Positions 33,303-33,545 of a stretch of 33,545 bases of DNA are shown here, in pieces. Source of the stretch: Deltaproteobacteria bacterium (GTDB lineage Bacteria; Desulfobacterota; Syntrophia; Syntrophales; Smithellaceae); the NCBI GenBank assembly GCA_022703375.1, contig JAKLDS010000025.1:1-33545 (forward strand), written 5' to 3'. A model generated the notes under the pieces. The model did not search any database. It was not told the DNA's origin and was given only the letters and a program-made list of their open reading frames with translations. How positions within the stretch are numbered: position 1 is the stretch's first letter; each line of letters opens with the position of its first letter. Position numbers and translations under genes: made by a program.

Positions 33303-33545
33303 ATGAAGATTGCAATACCGTTGGCTGAAGGAAAGCTGGCCATGCATTTCGGACACTGCGCGAGTTTTGCGCTGGTGGAAGTTGATGAAAAAACAAAACA
33401 AGTAATTAAAGTGGAGGAAATAGACGCACCGCCCCATCAGCCGGGACTTTTACCGCCGTGGCTTGCCGAACGCGGAGCAAATGTCATTATCGCCGGAGGA
33501 ATGGGAAGCAGGGCACAGGAGCTGTTTGTTCAACAGGGTATCCGG
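33303..33545 (+). CDS. NifX/ORP-like cofactor-binding protein (3' end outside window)
   Basis: The 81 residues seen start MKIAIPLAEGKLAMHFGHC, the ORP-type N-terminus, with FGHC intact. 'PPHQPGLLPPWLAERGANVIIAGGMGSRAQELF' follows, the strongest ORP-like pocket signature among the four NifX-like proteins in the window. It directly follows the IscU-Mrp gene (34-base gap) and is cut by the window edge before its stop. In Desulfovibrio the ORP protein holds a mixed Mo-Cu sulfide cluster; whether this one does is inference. Confidence 0.9.
   Translation, partial: MKIAIPLAEGKLAMHFGHCASFALVEVDEKTKQVIKVEEIDAPPHQPGLLPPWLAERGANVIIAGGMGSRAQELFVQQGIR

Overview
The window looks like chromosome of a strictly anaerobic Gram-negative bacterium. 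LptD implies an outer membrane. The many 4Fe-4S/ATPase genes resembling the 'orange protein' (ORP) locus, the sigma-54 control and the KamA-type enzyme beside EF-P fit Desulfobacterota (Syntrophales-like); this placement is inferred from gene content only. Both ends cut through genes. No rRNA, tRNA, CRISPR array, transposase or integrase was recognised.

Left part (1-9.3 kb), mostly housekeeping: the end of a SpoIIE-type phosphatase, a secreted MsrB-MsrA fusion, an SDR dehydrogenase converging on a minus-strand operon (cAMP-phosphodiesterase-like MBL protein, folC, lptD, threonine-dehydrogenase-like epimerase), and a CDF metal transporter. Then (9.3-12.6 kb) comes an EF-P modification set: KamA/EpmB-like radical SAM enzyme, efp, epmA. 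The gaps between these three genes are filled by palindromic intergenic repeats.

Middle part (12.6-16 kb): a DUF134 regulator plus NifX-like protein behind a consensus sigma-70 promoter, facing a minus-strand operon. That operon encodes a CsoR-type repressor with its own palindromic operator, a Tat-exported four-cluster ferredoxin, and a cytochrome b fused to a MoaE-like domain. It has the electron-transfer half of a molybdoenzyme but no catalytic subunit.

Right part (16-33.5 kb): this looks like one regulon. A PAS/AAA+/Fis sigma-54 activator gene is followed by two sigma-54 promoters (17508 and 21803). Each has GTCGCA/TGCGAC half-sites about 125-130 bases upstream of the predicted start. 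The first promoter drives a Tat-exported metallo-beta-lactamase-fold protein, a roughly 10-TM membrane protein, a protein with a His/Cys tail and a small protein, none with an assignable function. The second drives an ORP-like run of about 20 same-strand genes continuing past the window: three NifX-like proteins, pyruvoyl-dependent arginine decarboxylase, Gly/Cys-rich small proteins, a CGGC protein, TrmO, three SAM methyltransferases, a DUF89 phosphatase, two MinD-ferredoxin ATPases, an FmdB zinc ribbon, a radical SAM protein, a phosphatidylserine decarboxylase, a J-domain protein and an IscU-Mrp fusion. The inferred theme is assembly or handling of a metal-sulfur cofactor, with tRNA, lipid and polyamine enzymes carried along. 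The regulatory layout and the unassigned 17.5-21.5 kb operon are the best candidates for new biology.
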